Source of the DNA: Gari tellinella
Taxonomy: Eukaryota; Mollusca; Bivalvia; Cardiida; Psammobiidae
DNA length: 64,000 nucleotides
Direction of reading: 5' to 3'
Assembly: GCA_922989275.2 (NCBI GenBank)
Contig: OV277861.1
Location: 23,962,479 to 24,026,478, forward strand
Positions 40,001 through 55,000 of the stretch are shown here, one piece after another (position 1 is the first letter of the stretch; each line of letters opens with the position of its first letter). The notes beneath the pieces were generated by a model. The model made no database searches, was not told where the DNA came from, and was given only the letters and a program-made list of their open reading frames with translations. A program made the position numbers and the translations under genes.

Positions 40001-43000
40001 TGCCAGTTTTCTTCAAATAATCTTCCTAGTTCAAACATGACCGCCAGTGGGTGGGGTGAATTTACGGATGATGGCTTATAGTGAAAACTTAGTCATTACT
40101 GGTCCATTACCATGACCGTAAACATGGGCACCGGGTGAGCGATTTAGTGCCGCATTCGGCTCTTGTTATTATTATTATAACCATTTTTTTTAGTTTTGCC
40201 CAAGTACGAGGTTAAAGTTGTGTTGCCAGCATTCGGTCTCGTGGACAACCCGGAACTGAAAGGAAAGGTCATCGCAAAGTAAGATGTCGATGATGACACA
40301 GTAAAGTCATGTACAATGTATTTTATTGCATTGCGTTCTTTTCCTCCGCACATGTGCAATAGAAAAAAACAATGACACTCCGTGTACGCCATCCGCTAAT
40401 GGGCTTCACTCTTTGTACATACCCTACATATTCATGTATCACAAATCATACATAGAAAACAACAGCGATAATGTTCGTCTGGGTCTATTAGTTTCGATTG
40501 CGTTTTTAGGGAGATGTAAGGAATTGAATGCGTATCTGTGTCACCATATACAGTGGTCCCATCCCAACAACGATTCTCTCCTTAAAACGTTGCTTGCCGC
40601 TTTTCTTCAAACAATACAATTATGTCAAACACTTTCACTGCTGCAATATCGTTTCTTAAAATTGTCGCCTGCTGTTTTTTCTCAAAGTTACATATTGATC
40701 ATTTTGAAGAAATATAATGACGAATGACAAATAGTCTGAATCCATATCAGACGCCGCCTAACGCGGCGTCTGATATAAATTCAAACTGTTTGCACTCTAA
40801 GGTGTTGAGTTTCCCTCTCTACAAGAACTCTCCACGATCAACGAACACAATGTCAGTCTCCAATTGGATGTTGTTGTTGAGAAGGAGCGCTGTACTGATG
40901 GTATTATTTTCTGTAGGTACACGTACGGCAAGCCAGTGAAAGGTCAAGTGACTCTACGAGTGACAAAGGGAAGGACGTATTGGTGGTTCTATGAACCAAG
41001 GGCGATACAGACCAAGTTTGAGGTAAGTAATAATGACACAGGGTGCAGCAAATTGGTAATTTTAGTATATTGGTATTTCTAACCCCATGCATTGCCTGCA
41101 TGTATGTGCTACTTGTTCATAAATTTCAATGACAAGAGTATTCAATGGACATAACATTCTATACCATACATGTATGCACCTAAATGAAATGTTGTGTTTG
41201 CAAAACGCATAGATCGTAATTGATGAGATTTTATCATTTAACCCTTTCATGACCAAATTCATCGTGCGGTTTTTACCCCTTCACCGCCATATTGTCGTCT
41301 GCTTCAATACTGTCGTCTGCAATATCGTTTCAAAGCTTCAATACTGTCGTCTGCAATATCGTTTCAAAGTTAAATTTAAGGCAATATAATTGACATTATT
41401 TCATAACAAGTGGCAAACAGTTTTGATCCTGATCAGACGCCGCGTAACGCGGCGTCTGATCAGAATCAAAACTGTTTGCAAATGCGCTTTATGACATCAT
41501 TGAGAGTGAAAGGGTTAAAATCCATTTTTCACCGATTTAAAATAGATCTCTACATGTATTGTTAAAATAAATTAGAGTGCGTACTCACAAGAACATGTAC
41601 GTACAGTGGAGAAAACGTTATTCTTTCCCAATAAACGCGTTTACGCTAAAACTATTATTTTCAGTACAAACAGTTTGGAGCCAGATCAGACGCCGGGTAA
41701 CCCGGTGTCTGATCAGGCTCCAAACTGTTTGCTACTCGGCTTAATATTAATAGTCAGAATTGTCAAAAAGTTGTTATTTTCTACATTTTAGTGCAATTGC
41801 GTTTGCGTATCGTTTGCGTTTAAACGTGAAAGAATAACGTTTTTCTCCGGCGTCGTCTGACTGTCAAATACTTCTTTGAACAGATCGACGGTGAAGCTGA
41901 GTTCAGCATACCTATGGAAACCTTGTTGAAGTTCGATCCCTCCCTGAAATATCATAATAGCCTGTATGTGGAGGCTAACGTGACAGAGAGCCTGACCGGC
42001 ACAGTGAGGATAGCCTCTAGCAGCATATCATTCCATCAACGACAAATTAGCCTACGCTTCGACCAGCGACAATCGTATTTCAAACCTGGGTTCAGATTTT
42101 CCACAAATGTGAGTATGCATAGATTGGAGACGACTTTATTATTTCCGGTTTAACTTATTCCCTGTCAAGTTTTATCGTCTGCTTTAACCCTATTACCGCC
42201 AAAAAAATAACTGCATTGGTAGTGTCGTCTGCAACATTTTAAGAGTAAGATTTAGGTCTGTTTTGAATTGAAGCTTAAACGCTTTTCGTGGGAAAGAATA
42301 ATGCCGCCTCTACTATAACTTTAAACTTCAACGTTATTGACAAGTCAGCATTTATTTAAGATTTTGTTGGTGTCTAAGACTAGTAGTAGCGAAATGTTAC
42401 CCAATAGTGTTGAGTGAGTATAAAGCTATGCTACAGTGGGGAATCTGTTATTCTTTCCCGTTTAAACGCAAACGTACGCAAACGCAAAGCGCTAAAACGT
42501 AGAAAAGAACAACTTTTGGACAATTCTGATAAATCTTGTTTATCTTGGTGGCAAACAGTTTGGAGCCTGATCAGACACCGGGTTACCCGGCGTCTGATCT
42601 GGCTCCAAACTGTTTGCACTGCAAATAATAGTTTTAGCGTAAACGCGTTTATTGGGAAAGAATAACAGATTCTCCACTGTATACAACAGCGTGACAAATA
42701 CAGTCGAAACTCGATACTTCGAACTCGCTTATATCGACCTTACCAGTATTTCATAAGTTTAATTTCAATAACTCGCTCTTGCTTAAGTCGAACATATCCG
42801 TATTTCAAAGTTAAAATGGCTAAGCTACCTCGGGCCAATAGTTTTGACTGTTCCCAAAACACACATAAAAAAGCTGTATACCGTTTATACATTAACAAGT
42901 ATACCTGACTAGATCTATCAATAGTTGATATTCACCAGTTTTTAATGGACAGTTGACAGCTTTGTGTACAGAATACTAATGTATTTTCAATTTAATTATA

Positions 43001-46000
43001 AACAGTAAAGTTTTGACACCAACAGCCAAACATTGTGCCCATTCCCTTAAGAAAGACGGATGCCACTAAAGACTAAACATTGTTTACACAATACATAATT
43101 AAGTGTTTTCTTGCATTCTATGTTTAGTTGAGAATCGAGCAACCAGACGGAAGACCACCGTCATCCTACGGCGAGAGGGTTCGAATCTCTGTCACGTATT
43201 TTACGGATAAGCCAGTGAACTACAGATTCCAGCAGATGGCGCCCAGAAGCCCGGCTTCAAAGTTGATGGAGTTCATCTCACCATTCCCTGGCGGAAATGT
43301 CGTGTTCATGCCGGACATGCGAGTACACATACCTAAAGACGGCATAGTGGCGGTCAACCTAGATATACCAGAAGGCGTGGCTACTGGGCATATAGAAGTA
43401 AGTAAAAGTCCGGTTTACTAGCATCATCAGGGGCCCGTTTCATAAAACTTCGTACGATAAATGTTGTCGAAACTTTAAAATACATTCATTTTCTGATTTA
43501 TCTATCTAATCCTGTCTTGTGACATCTCTTTGGAATCGTCTTTTCAAGACGATTCCAAAGAGATGTCACAAGACAGGAATATATGGAGAAATACATAATA
43601 ATTGAGACTTTAATAATCTGACTTACGACAGCATTTGGCGTACGAAGTTTTATGTAACGGGCCCCAGACAAAATACCATCAGAGCCATAAGACTTGGTTC
43701 GATAACTCGAAAACTCGGCTAAGTAGAAAATACCGTCAACGTGGTTTAGCCACATTTAGCAACACGAATATTTTCGATATAAACAAAACTAAAACTCCTT
43801 ATTTCAACAGCAAAAATTGATGCAATGACGACCTCAATCGAGTATCCAGATTGTATGTTTTAACAGATTTAACGGCAAATAATGTCAAAAAGTCATACGG
43901 ACCAGAAACATTGATACATTACAAGCGGACATGTGTACTTCGTCTCACCTTTTCCTTGCGGCAAGGTATCGTTCGTGCCAGACATGCATGTAATGTACAC
44001 ATACACAACAACGTAATAGTCGCAAGCAACCTAGCTATCTCGACGGGCGTGGTTTAAGTGAGCGTGATACAGATAAACTTCTCTTAAACGACACACAATA
44101 AGACTTTGTCTCGTTGTACATACTTCCTAAATAGATGTATTGGTCAGGGTACTTTAAGGAGAAAGTAAGTTTGTTTTGTTCGATTACATTCACTTGGGAC
44201 CAACTAGGCTTTTTCATCAAATGTTTTGCTACGACAACTCATATAGGTACAGTGGAGAATCTGTTATTCTTTCCCAATAAACGCGTTTACGCTAAAACTA
44301 TTATTTGCAGTGTAAACAGTTTGGAGCCAGATCAGACGCCGGGTAACCCGACGTCTGATCAGGCCCCAAACTGTTTGCCACCAAGATAAATAAGAATTAT
44401 CAGAATTGTCCAAAAGTTGTTCTTTTCTACGTTTTAGTGCTTTGCGTTTGCGTACGTTTGCGTTTAAACGGGAAAGAATAACAGATTCTCCACTGTATTA
44501 AAATAGAGTTTTATTCCTACAAATTCGTAGCAAAGCTTTTACCAAATCTATTATAAAACCCATATAAGTTCCCGTAGCAAAATATTTGATGATAATACGT
44601 AACTGGCTCCCAGTGACATTGTCAAACAAACTGGACACTATTTATACGGCTTTTGGACAGCAGACATGCGGTGTATTAAGAAAAGGTGCCCCAGATTATC
44701 GTTTAACATTACGGGTGTGTTTATTGTTCCTTATTTTAGGCTGAAGCACTCGGTGAGAAGGCATCGATAAACATAGAGCGATTCCGAACAATTAGCAAGG
44801 CATATCTCAACCTTGAAATGAAGTCGAAAGATCTGAAGGTTGGTTCTGTTTGTGGTAATGTTAATATATAATTGTTATCTACGTTACCGCTCTGCGACAG
44901 AAATGACTCACGAGCTTGCAAATATTGTTGACACAATTTAAACGCAAGGTCTGATTATAATATTATTCAGAAATTCTATTAACATAATGAGCAAAAGAAC
45001 GATGTTGACTCAATTCATTTATTTGTATATCAGATTTAAACACACTTATCATCTAATTCCAATAATTTCCAGAAACTTAGATATGTATTTTTTTCGTGAT
45101 TTACAGTGATAATTTTGTATACTAACTACTAGTGTTCGGTTTCTTTGTCCATAGTGTCATTTATAATGAATTATGTACAAACCCATGTGGGCGCTGCTAT
45201 TTACGACGTGCTATCAGCTAGGTGTATATTAGAACAATAATTGGTAACTTGAAGTAATAAAAAGTTATATCTGATTTCATTTAACAAGTGTATGATAATA
45301 TGTCTTTGTTAATGATAACATTTTTTATAATCTTGGTAATTATATTGAAAGAATTTACCTTGTTCGAAATTCGTAAGGTAAAATGTTTATTTTATATCTA
45401 AATGTAGTTATTTGTATTTTCTCGCTTTGCAGATACATTTATATAATTTCATGTGAAGCGCTTTTGAACGCACAACTCCTGTGTGAAAAGAGCGCTATAG
45501 AAATCTGGTATAATAATGATAATGATGATAATAATAATAATTATCACACTACAGGTCGGAGACAAAGCTGAGTTTTCTATCAGTAGCAATGTTGTTCCAC
45601 GAGACAAAGTAACCTATCATGTACGTATAAACAAATACAGTAAATGCTCTATTTCGACCACTAATACGAAGGCTAATTGATTGTATATGAGACAGGCGAC
45701 AGCTCAAAGCAAGATGAAAGTAAAACAGAAAGCTCCTTAAGGAGCTTTCTGTTTTACTGTCACCTTGCTTTAAGCAGTCACCTGTCGCAAATACCTAACA
45801 ATATTGTGATCGTAATAGAATGATTTTACTGTACTAAAAAAGTTTGCCAAATGTCAATGGAAGTCCTGTTGAATTTGTATGTTTCCCAAAGAAAAGCAGA
45901 TAATACAACGAAGAAGGCGCCTTTCTTTCTTGTTTACATGATACTCGGCGTAACTCAGAACAATAAAATGCAGAAAATGAAAAATTCTGGAAACTCCTTT

Positions 46001-49000
46001 TAATCTGAATTACCAACAGTTTAAAGTCTTATCTAGATTTGATTTGATTTGTTTTGATTTTCCGTCGCTTTCAACAGTATTTCAGTCATATCGCGATGTC
46101 CAGCTAATTATAGGTGGAGGAAGACCCCAGAAGTCCGTTATGCACTGTTTCAGGCACAAATCGACAACTGGGTAGAACCACCGACCTTCCGCAAGCCAAC
46201 TGGAAGGCTTCCCCACATGAAAAATCCGAACGACCCTACTGGGATTCGAACTCACAGCGAAAGTCTTATCTAGCTTCTTATTGCTAACAATACAAACCAA
46301 TTCTAGGTGTGCAATCACTTTTGTTCGGGAGTAGTAGTGTACTCCGTCACACTGTATATTCTGCAACTGATAATATTAACATATTACCCCATATCATGTA
46401 TCTCGTTTTGAAGACAGGAGTCCACTTAAAGCAGGTTGAAAGTAAAGCAGAATGCGCCTTAAGGCGCATTCTGCTTTACTTTCAACCTGCGTTAAGCTAC
46501 CATCTGCTAGAATACAGAAAATATTTCTTTAAGAACATATTCATAACTGTATAAAGCGGAACTATTTTCTTCAGTGCAGGAATAAATTAAAAGCGTAAAA
46601 AGGCGTATTTATGGGGGTAATGGGTTAAAATGCCTAATTATTAATTTCTCTTGACCGTCTTCCAGATTATCAACACGGATGCCGAGATCATATACACAGA
46701 CTTCACCAACATCTACTCCCGGTACAACAAGCGTGTCTTCCATGTCCCTATCACTATTGACATGGTCCCAATGTGCTCAATTATCGCCTTCTTTTACCAC
46801 GACGACCACCAGGAGATCATTGCAGATGCTCTCAATTTCCCTGTCAAAATGACCATGAAAAATACGGTAGGGTCGATTGTCTAGATAACTCCAACACCAT
46901 TAAATCGAGCATACGCGTTTTTCAAAGATAACTTTGAATTAGGGTATGCTCGAATTAAGAGGAATTTGGTTATCGGAATTCATCTAACAAGACCTCGATA
47001 TTTTTATCGAAGTTCTTCTTCGACGAACTCTGAATATCATTGCACTTTCACTGTTGCATGCATGACGTCATATGATTTGAACAATTGTCGTCTGCTGTAA
47101 TATATCTATTTAGCTTATTTTGTGGGTGATTGCTAAGGTAATCACATGTTATTTTCGTATTCATATTGAATGTTTATATTACAGTATTATATTGCAAATT
47201 TGATAATAAACTTAAAGTACAATGTCTGTATTAGGTTGCGGTATATTGCCTTTACAGAAACTCGTATTGGACTCATTATTCCCAAATATATATAGCATAC
47301 CATGTGAGTGGTTGCTAGGGTAACCAATTGTTTTTTATGTCAAAAATAAAAGGTTATATGGTAATTTGAATTTGTAAATAAGTGTAAACCTGAAAATGAC
47401 AATAACGTTCGATTGATTGCTGATTGATTGCTTTACTTATCATAAAAACACCTGGAAATTGACACTTGTTAAACTACACTGCTGTTATTTAGCATACACT
47501 GTGAGTGGTTGCTATGGTAACCAAATGTTATTATCATTTTAAATGTAAATGTCATATGACACTACTAACTTGCAAATCTGATAATGAAACTAGAGCACCA
47601 TGGTTCTGATAGGTTGCTGACTTTTCACTAAAATGATCTTGAATTTCACTCACATTTAAATATATAATTCTTAGTTAGCGATTGCGTTGAGTTGTTACAA
47701 AGGTAACCAAAGGTGCCGTTTTCATGTTAACAGTGAATGTTTATATGATAATACTAACTTGCAAACCTGATAATGAAACTAATTAAAGTAAAAGTGTAAT
47801 GGTTTTGATAGTTTGCTATATGTTGTGTTCCAAAAGTCTTGAATTTTGCACATATGTCCATTAAATTACGTTATTTTTTCAAGTGTGACTATAGATACTA
47901 ATGAATGCATTTGTTGTCGTCTATTTTCATTTTATAACACTATAGTATATTGATCTTGTTCAGACGGCGTGTTACAGGATCCAATATGTTTGCAAATAAC
48001 TATTGTACTCGGGTTAAGACAGTTAAAGGGTAATATAAATTTGTTTTTTTATTCAGGTTGGCATCGAGTTTGACAGGCGCCAAGTGTCTCCAGGTTCTAA
48101 TGTGTCCCTCCACCTGAATGCTGACCCTGGCTCCCAGATATTTGTGCTGGCTGTTGATAAAAGTGTATTGCTACACAGGAAAGGACATACTATCGATACA
48201 GAAACTGTATGTAGCTCCTTAACTGCTTTACCTCTTCAATGTTTAGGTAAATCAAATAATCAAAATTAACAAAATTATATTAAAAAGTGAGTGAGAGAGA
48301 CAGAGAGACAAATAGAGGAGACAGAGAGAGACAGAGAGAGAGAGAGACAGAGAGAGAGAGATAGGCAGATAGACATAAAGAGTAACTTGGCCTCTGATCA
48401 GGCTCCCAGCCGTAAAACACTCAGGGAATTATTCAATTGACTTTCCCATTGTCTGTTAGACTTCGTTTCAGTGAACGAATACCAGTTTCCTCCTATGTAA
48501 GATAATAATAATAATAATAATAATAATATTAAAATATTAAAGACTTTATTTAACAAGAGAGCTCATTTGATAAAAATGAATCTTCAATGAGGCCCGAAAC
48601 TTATATACATGGCATATATTACACAACATATAATTAAGAATTATATAACACAATTAATATTAACTAGCTATTTGCAAGAACAAAACAGTATCCTAACTAG
48701 ATTTCATTTTGACTACAGGTTTATCAGGCAATTGGAGGCAGAAACAGGTTTCAATCGGGTCCAAGGATGTTATGGGCAAATAAAGTCAACGATTTATTCC
48801 AGGTTAGTTTTCTCTCTCAGCACATTTGCATACACACGTGTGTTGATTCGGTTTCCCCGATTCCTTTTGGATTGCAGTTTGTACAATATGTTTGGATGTT
48901 TATGCCAGTATAAATTAAGTATCTTAAGTATATCGCGGCTAAACCATTGCCTTCAAAGAAATATCTTTTCATTCTTTTACACTAACCTGTTCGTCATGGA

Positions 49001-52000
49001 AATGCCCGACACGACTGCCATGACAAAGGACAGTAGAAAACGTTCCCTACACATTGAAAGGTGACTGTTTAACCCATTTCATGCGGGATACACTTTTAGG
49101 TGTACCTCTAGGCAAACAGTTTTGATCTGAGATCAGGCCCCACATCGTGGGGCCTGATCTGAGATCAAAAGTGTTTGCAGCTAGTTCAGTATTGTATCAG
49201 AAACTGCTAAAATCGTTTGCAAATATTTGAGTTATACCCGCTGCAGACGACAATTAAAATGGCTGCCAAATATTACCCAGCATACAATAGGTGGCACCAC
49301 TGCCTTACTTCGAGTACAATGGTTATTTGCAAACGTGTTTCCTGGTCGGAATTTGTGTTAAGTTTCGTTGAAATGGGAAATAATAAAGTAGTACATGTAT
49401 ATGCTATTTGTAAAGAAAATATATTTCAGGGCTGCCATAAGTTGATCATAAAAATCCTAAGATTTCAAATTTTAAATTTTTCAGACGCAATTTTACTAAT
49501 CGTACCTTTACCCCATTGTCTATTTCTTGTTACTGCTAAAACAGGTTGAAAGTAAAGCAGAATGCGCCTTAAGGCGCATTCTGCTTTACTTTCAGCCTGT
49601 TTTAAGCTACGATCTGCTAGGATAAATATCCGAAGACTTAGGAAATATCCGGAGAAATGGAAGCCCTGATATTTGGGGCTCTGACCCTTTAACAATGTTG
49701 ATATTGAAACATTGTTCACTTCAAAAATACTTTTAGCCGTATGCCTTTTAATAAAATAGTCCGACACGTTTGGATTCTGATCTGACACTATTTTATTATT
49801 TTAACCGTTTTTAAAGGCGAACTACCGGGATTTCTCTCTAAGCAAGACAATGTCAAATCCCTAACATGCATTACCTTTAGTGTACATATAATTATAATCA
49901 GTTTGGATCCTGCTCGGATGCTGAGTTGCACGTTGTCTTATCAAATCCAAACAATTATAATTATACATTTTGATAGTTGTTCTTTGTTACATTTTCTAAA
50001 ATATAATTTGAAATAAAGAGGCTAACGGGGAATTTCTATGTATACAGAAAAAGGGGTTAAAACAGATAAAAATATGTTGCAGTAACTTCTTGTCTCAACT
50101 CTTTAACTAGAAGGCAAGCCGAACCTAGCTTGATATGATTTAGCCGAGTTGAATTTAAACTTAGAATTTAGACTTAGGATTTGTAAATAAATGTATCCAA
50201 ATTAATCTGTTATATTAACCCTTTCACCGATTTAGCCCGGGATCCAAACTGTTTGACACTCATTTCAATATTCATTTAGACAAACAATGGTACCTAAATG
50301 TAAAATTGATCAAGTAAAGCAGACGACAAGTGTTTCAAGCAGATGACTTTGTTGCAGTAAAGGGGTTAATGTTACGAAGAAATGATATATTAATTTACAA
50401 ATGCTTTTACAGGTTGCTGGTCTGAAGCTTCTAACAGATACAAACATGAGCGACTTCGACTTGTCAGAATGTACGTAAGGCGTATATCCATGTCTTTGTC
50501 ACTGTATTCCAAACGTCCCCTATTACATTGCAATGTTTAGAGTGACTTAAAATTGAATTGGTAAAGATACTCTTTGTGTTTTGTACTTGTTTTAAATGTA
50601 TCGGTACAATTCCACTTGCAATTCGTAACGGTACAAGTTAACCTATATCCTGTTTCTAGTTTTGAAGGCAGATGACCACTTAAAGCAGGTTGAAATTAAA
50701 GCAGAATGCGCCTAAAGGCGCATTATGCTTTACTTTCGACCTGCTTTAAGCTACATTGGGTGTGTTCGAACTAACGCTAGTTCGAAGTATCGAGTTTCGA
50801 CTGTAATTAACACACCATTACATATAGTGGTTATATTAGAGCGGTTTTACTGTATTTGCATATGGGCACAGTGAAACAAGAAATCACACGCAGAGAACAC
50901 GTTGGCACTGATTACAGCAGTATGGCATGCATTCCACCAGGCTGCAGCATGGATATGAACGAGGCTGCTATGTCCTCAATGATGGCACTGGGCAACGTGA
51001 GAAAAGACTTCCCAGAAACATGGATTTGGACAAATGAATCTGTCAGGTAGGTAACCAATTAATACATTGAAAGTGCTACTCATTCAAAGGTTTTCAATTT
51101 CAGTTGGAATTGGTTTCTGGTTTTATGTCCGGTCAAAGTCCGAAAGACGTTTTTCTAGCCCGAAAAACAAAACATGTGGTGCTATATATAGGATATTACA
51201 TGAGTGTTCATAATTTACTGGATTTACTGAATGGCACGTTGTTTGTTGTGTAATAAAATGAATAAAACTACATTTTTAATGAATACATTGTCGATTTATC
51301 ACAATATGAATGGCAAACAGTTCGGAGCCAAGCCCAGCGCTTATAAAGCGTTTGAGTTGTGTCCGAGTGCGTTCTCAAGCATTTTTGATTGAGTAAATAT
51401 AAAAAAGAACATATTCAGGAAAATTTTTATGCGCATGTGATTTGTGTCCTACATTAAACTATTAACTGAATTTATTGATACGCATATTCTCTCAGTGGCT
51501 TAGAGCTCAGTAGAGGCTGTACTACACCCCGAAACGTGTTTCTACATGTAAAATGACATCATTTTTCAATGATTCAGCTCCTCTGGAAGAGTGGACGTTT
51601 ACGCTGAGGTTCCAGACACCATCACGGAATGGGTGGCCACGGCCTTTGCTCTTAACAAAGACTCTGGTCTCGGAGTAGCTCCTACAGCATCAAATGTAAG
51701 TACCTGTTTAAACCATTACACTGACAAACACTACTACATGTATAAATTTGCATTTGCTAATAGTTTGGATCCAAATCAGACTCGGGTAACTCTGTCTGAT
51801 CTATTCGATGATCATAACGATTATCCTGCAATCGAAATGCATGACACCTAAATTTGAAACGTAAATGCGGATGGCATTTTTTAAGTAGGCGATGTCATGG
51901 CATTGAAGCTTTGAAATGGACTATTTCAGAGAAATTGGCTCTTTTGAAAAGAAAAAACGTACATGTTGTATTACTAAAAACAAATGCACTCGTCCCCTTA

Positions 52001-55000
52001 AAATGCGCCATTGTCTGATCGGAGTTTTCATAGCTTTCAGGGAAGTGAAAGTAATTGTGTAGATGCATGCGAGCAGGTGGTTTGATATAAAACGTTACAA
52101 ATATTAATACATGTATTATGTGAGGTTTATCTTTTTTTATTAATTTTTACATGTATAAAAACTCCAAAAGCAAACAACACCATTGCTTCACTTTTGTACG
52201 AACTCGAATTATGCCAAATGATATTTTATTATTGATTTAGTCATCTTCCGGTGCATTCACGCGCATCGTACGAATTACAAATTAAGACCATTTTATCATT
52301 AACCCATTCCCCATAAATACACCTTTTTACGCCTTTAATTTATTCCTTCATTTAAGAAAATAGTTCCAATTTATAAAACCATGAATATCTATCATACGAA
52401 ATATTTTCTTAGTTCTAGCAGATGATAGCTTAAAGCAGGCTGAAAGTAAAGCAGAATGTGCCTCAATGCACATTCTGCTTTACTTTCAACCTGCTTTAAG
52501 TGGTCATCTATTTTCAAAACGAGAAACAGGCTATGGGGCAATGGGTTAAAGCTGTGTAAGGCGAATATCCAATAACAAATATGCTGTTTTGTTAATATCT
52601 GATGAGCGGGCATTACACATGTAAAATGTTGCAAACAATATAGAACAATCCTCCTCTTTGTGGATATTGTATGCAATAAATATGTATAAACCGACATATA
52701 TGTTAGAAAAGCAACATCAATTTTGCATCCTAATGCAGGACGGAAGTTATATAGAAACCGTTTTGTTTTCCTGCATTAAACTATAACCTGTCTTTAGCAA
52801 TATCCATTATTCTTTATTCAATGTACATTTAAATTACATGTAGTTTTAGTGTATATTGATATTTATTTGTAAGGTTGTAGTGAACTGATAGAAACCAATT
52901 GAAGACACACTTTTGAAATCTTTCTGAATCCTGTAATTTCAGTGCAAATACTTGAATATGTGTTTCAATAATCAATCTTACACTTTAGAAAAACTTTCTG
53001 AATCCTATAAATTCAGTGTAAATGTATGAATATGTGTTTTAATAAGCATTAATTATTACACTTATACACCTTTGCTATTCTCTTTTTGTTTAAGCTTACA
53101 GTGTTTATGCCGTTCTTTGTGAGCTTACAGCTGCCTTTCTCGATCGTGTCTGGAGAAATCGTCGTCATCCAAGCGCTCGTGTTTAATTACTTCCCATACG
53201 ATATGTATGTAAGTATTTTGTTTGAACATACCGTAAAACAACATCTCAAACAGAAGCTCATATATACTGAAACTAATGATTTGTTACGAACATATCTATA
53301 TGTTGTCCTTTGTATTCATCTTGCTACAAATAGTAACTACCTCTCTTTCCGAGGATGCTTGGCATCATTTAGTTAAATATTTCAACACCATCGTTTCCTC
53401 CACCACTGTGTATGTTTATTGTAGAATATAGACGACTATGTACGTTAAATATCGAATAACAGTATGTATGTATGTTTGATATATACTCATTACATTTGCA
53501 ATCAGTGTAGACCCAGATCAGAGGACTCCTATAGAAGACATCTTATCTGGGTTTACACTGTTTTGCTAATTTAGACCAGTATATATTTAACTACCGAGAA
53601 TTCCATGTAGTCTGGTTCCTGTTTTGGTAACTAAAATGATCAACAAGGGATCCTAATAACTTTCAAGAGTTATTAAGTGTTGTAAAAGTTAATTTGAAAA
53701 TAGAATACTGCCTCAGAAATGAGATATTGCTTTACCAGAATTCGTTATTTACTCAAATAATTTCTTAACACATTGAACTTAGCGACGAGTTTACTCGTCA
53801 TTAATACACAGTTAACCTGTGAAGAATACATATGTCCTATGCAAACAGTGAAGATCCTGCAGGAGCCTTCTTATCAGGGTCTTCAATGTTTGTCATTTTG
53901 CATTTAATCAACCCTAAATACAATGTAGTCTAAAATGGACAATACTTTATTGGAAATGAATATAAAGGTTTCAGAGATGAATGTGTAAATCACCATTATA
54001 TCTGCTTTAAAAAATATTTCAATGTAACATTTAAAACAGCTTGGCCATGTTAATACCAGTGGCAATCAGTTTATTTTTTATTTATTATGACTAAAACTGT
54101 TAGCAAATGCGACTGTAGTCGCTTATTACGATGGTAGGGTTGCAGTTTAAGGGAATTCTATTCTACAATTCAGGTGACGGTTACGTTGAAGAATACTTCC
54201 AATGATTTTGTGGCTATTCAAACGGACCACTATGGACAAGAGGAAGAGGTCAAGGATGTTATAGAGAACTGTATTCTGGTAGGCACAATGGGGAAGACTG
54301 TATTATAGCTTAATGGAATAAAATATAGAAACAAACATGCCTTTCATTAAAGAACCAAGGTGTCTTTTACGACATTTGACTTCTTAATGAAGGAAACAAT
54401 TAAAAACTCTGAAATATTTTAAACGGGTTATCAGCACTTCTTTGCATTAAAATGCCACATTTTGTAAATTACTATTTCAAAATATCCTAATACTAATTAG
54501 GTAGTAAGTGAATTGAAACAGATGTACCTTCTATTATACACTCAGTGCAAAAAGAAACGCACATCGTGCTCAGCCGCAGATTAGGATACAATTTTTTTAA
54601 GAACATTAGAAAAGAAAGACCATATCTCAAGATTTATTTAATTCTGCAACAAGTTCAGAAAAAAAATACTCAAAAAACATTGTGCTGCCTTGTAACCATT
54701 TCCCTCCTAATGACGCCAAAAATCGTTTGCAAACAGTTTGGATCCTGATCAGACGCCGCGTAACGCGGCGTCTGATCATGATCCAAACTGTTTGACACTC
54801 TTATCGATTTCATTTAAGTCATTCTACATTGAATTTTACTTTGAAACGATCTTGCAAACAACAAAATTGAAGCTGCCGACAATAAGACGGTGAAGGGGTA
54901 AAAACCTCACGATTAATTTGACAGCGAAATAATTAACTACAGCTTGTTTAAAATACCGCACCTATTAGTGCAGGTTGTGATGCTACCAATTCAATAATGA

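Noticed and set aside
42414..42697. Pairs of open frames on both strands in family H copies
   Set aside because: They recur in every family H copy because the palindrome happens to lack stops; not coding.
48609..49064. 151-codon open frame as a gene
   Set aside because: Only 48719-48802 is coding, in another frame (TEP exon 16); the rest is intron.
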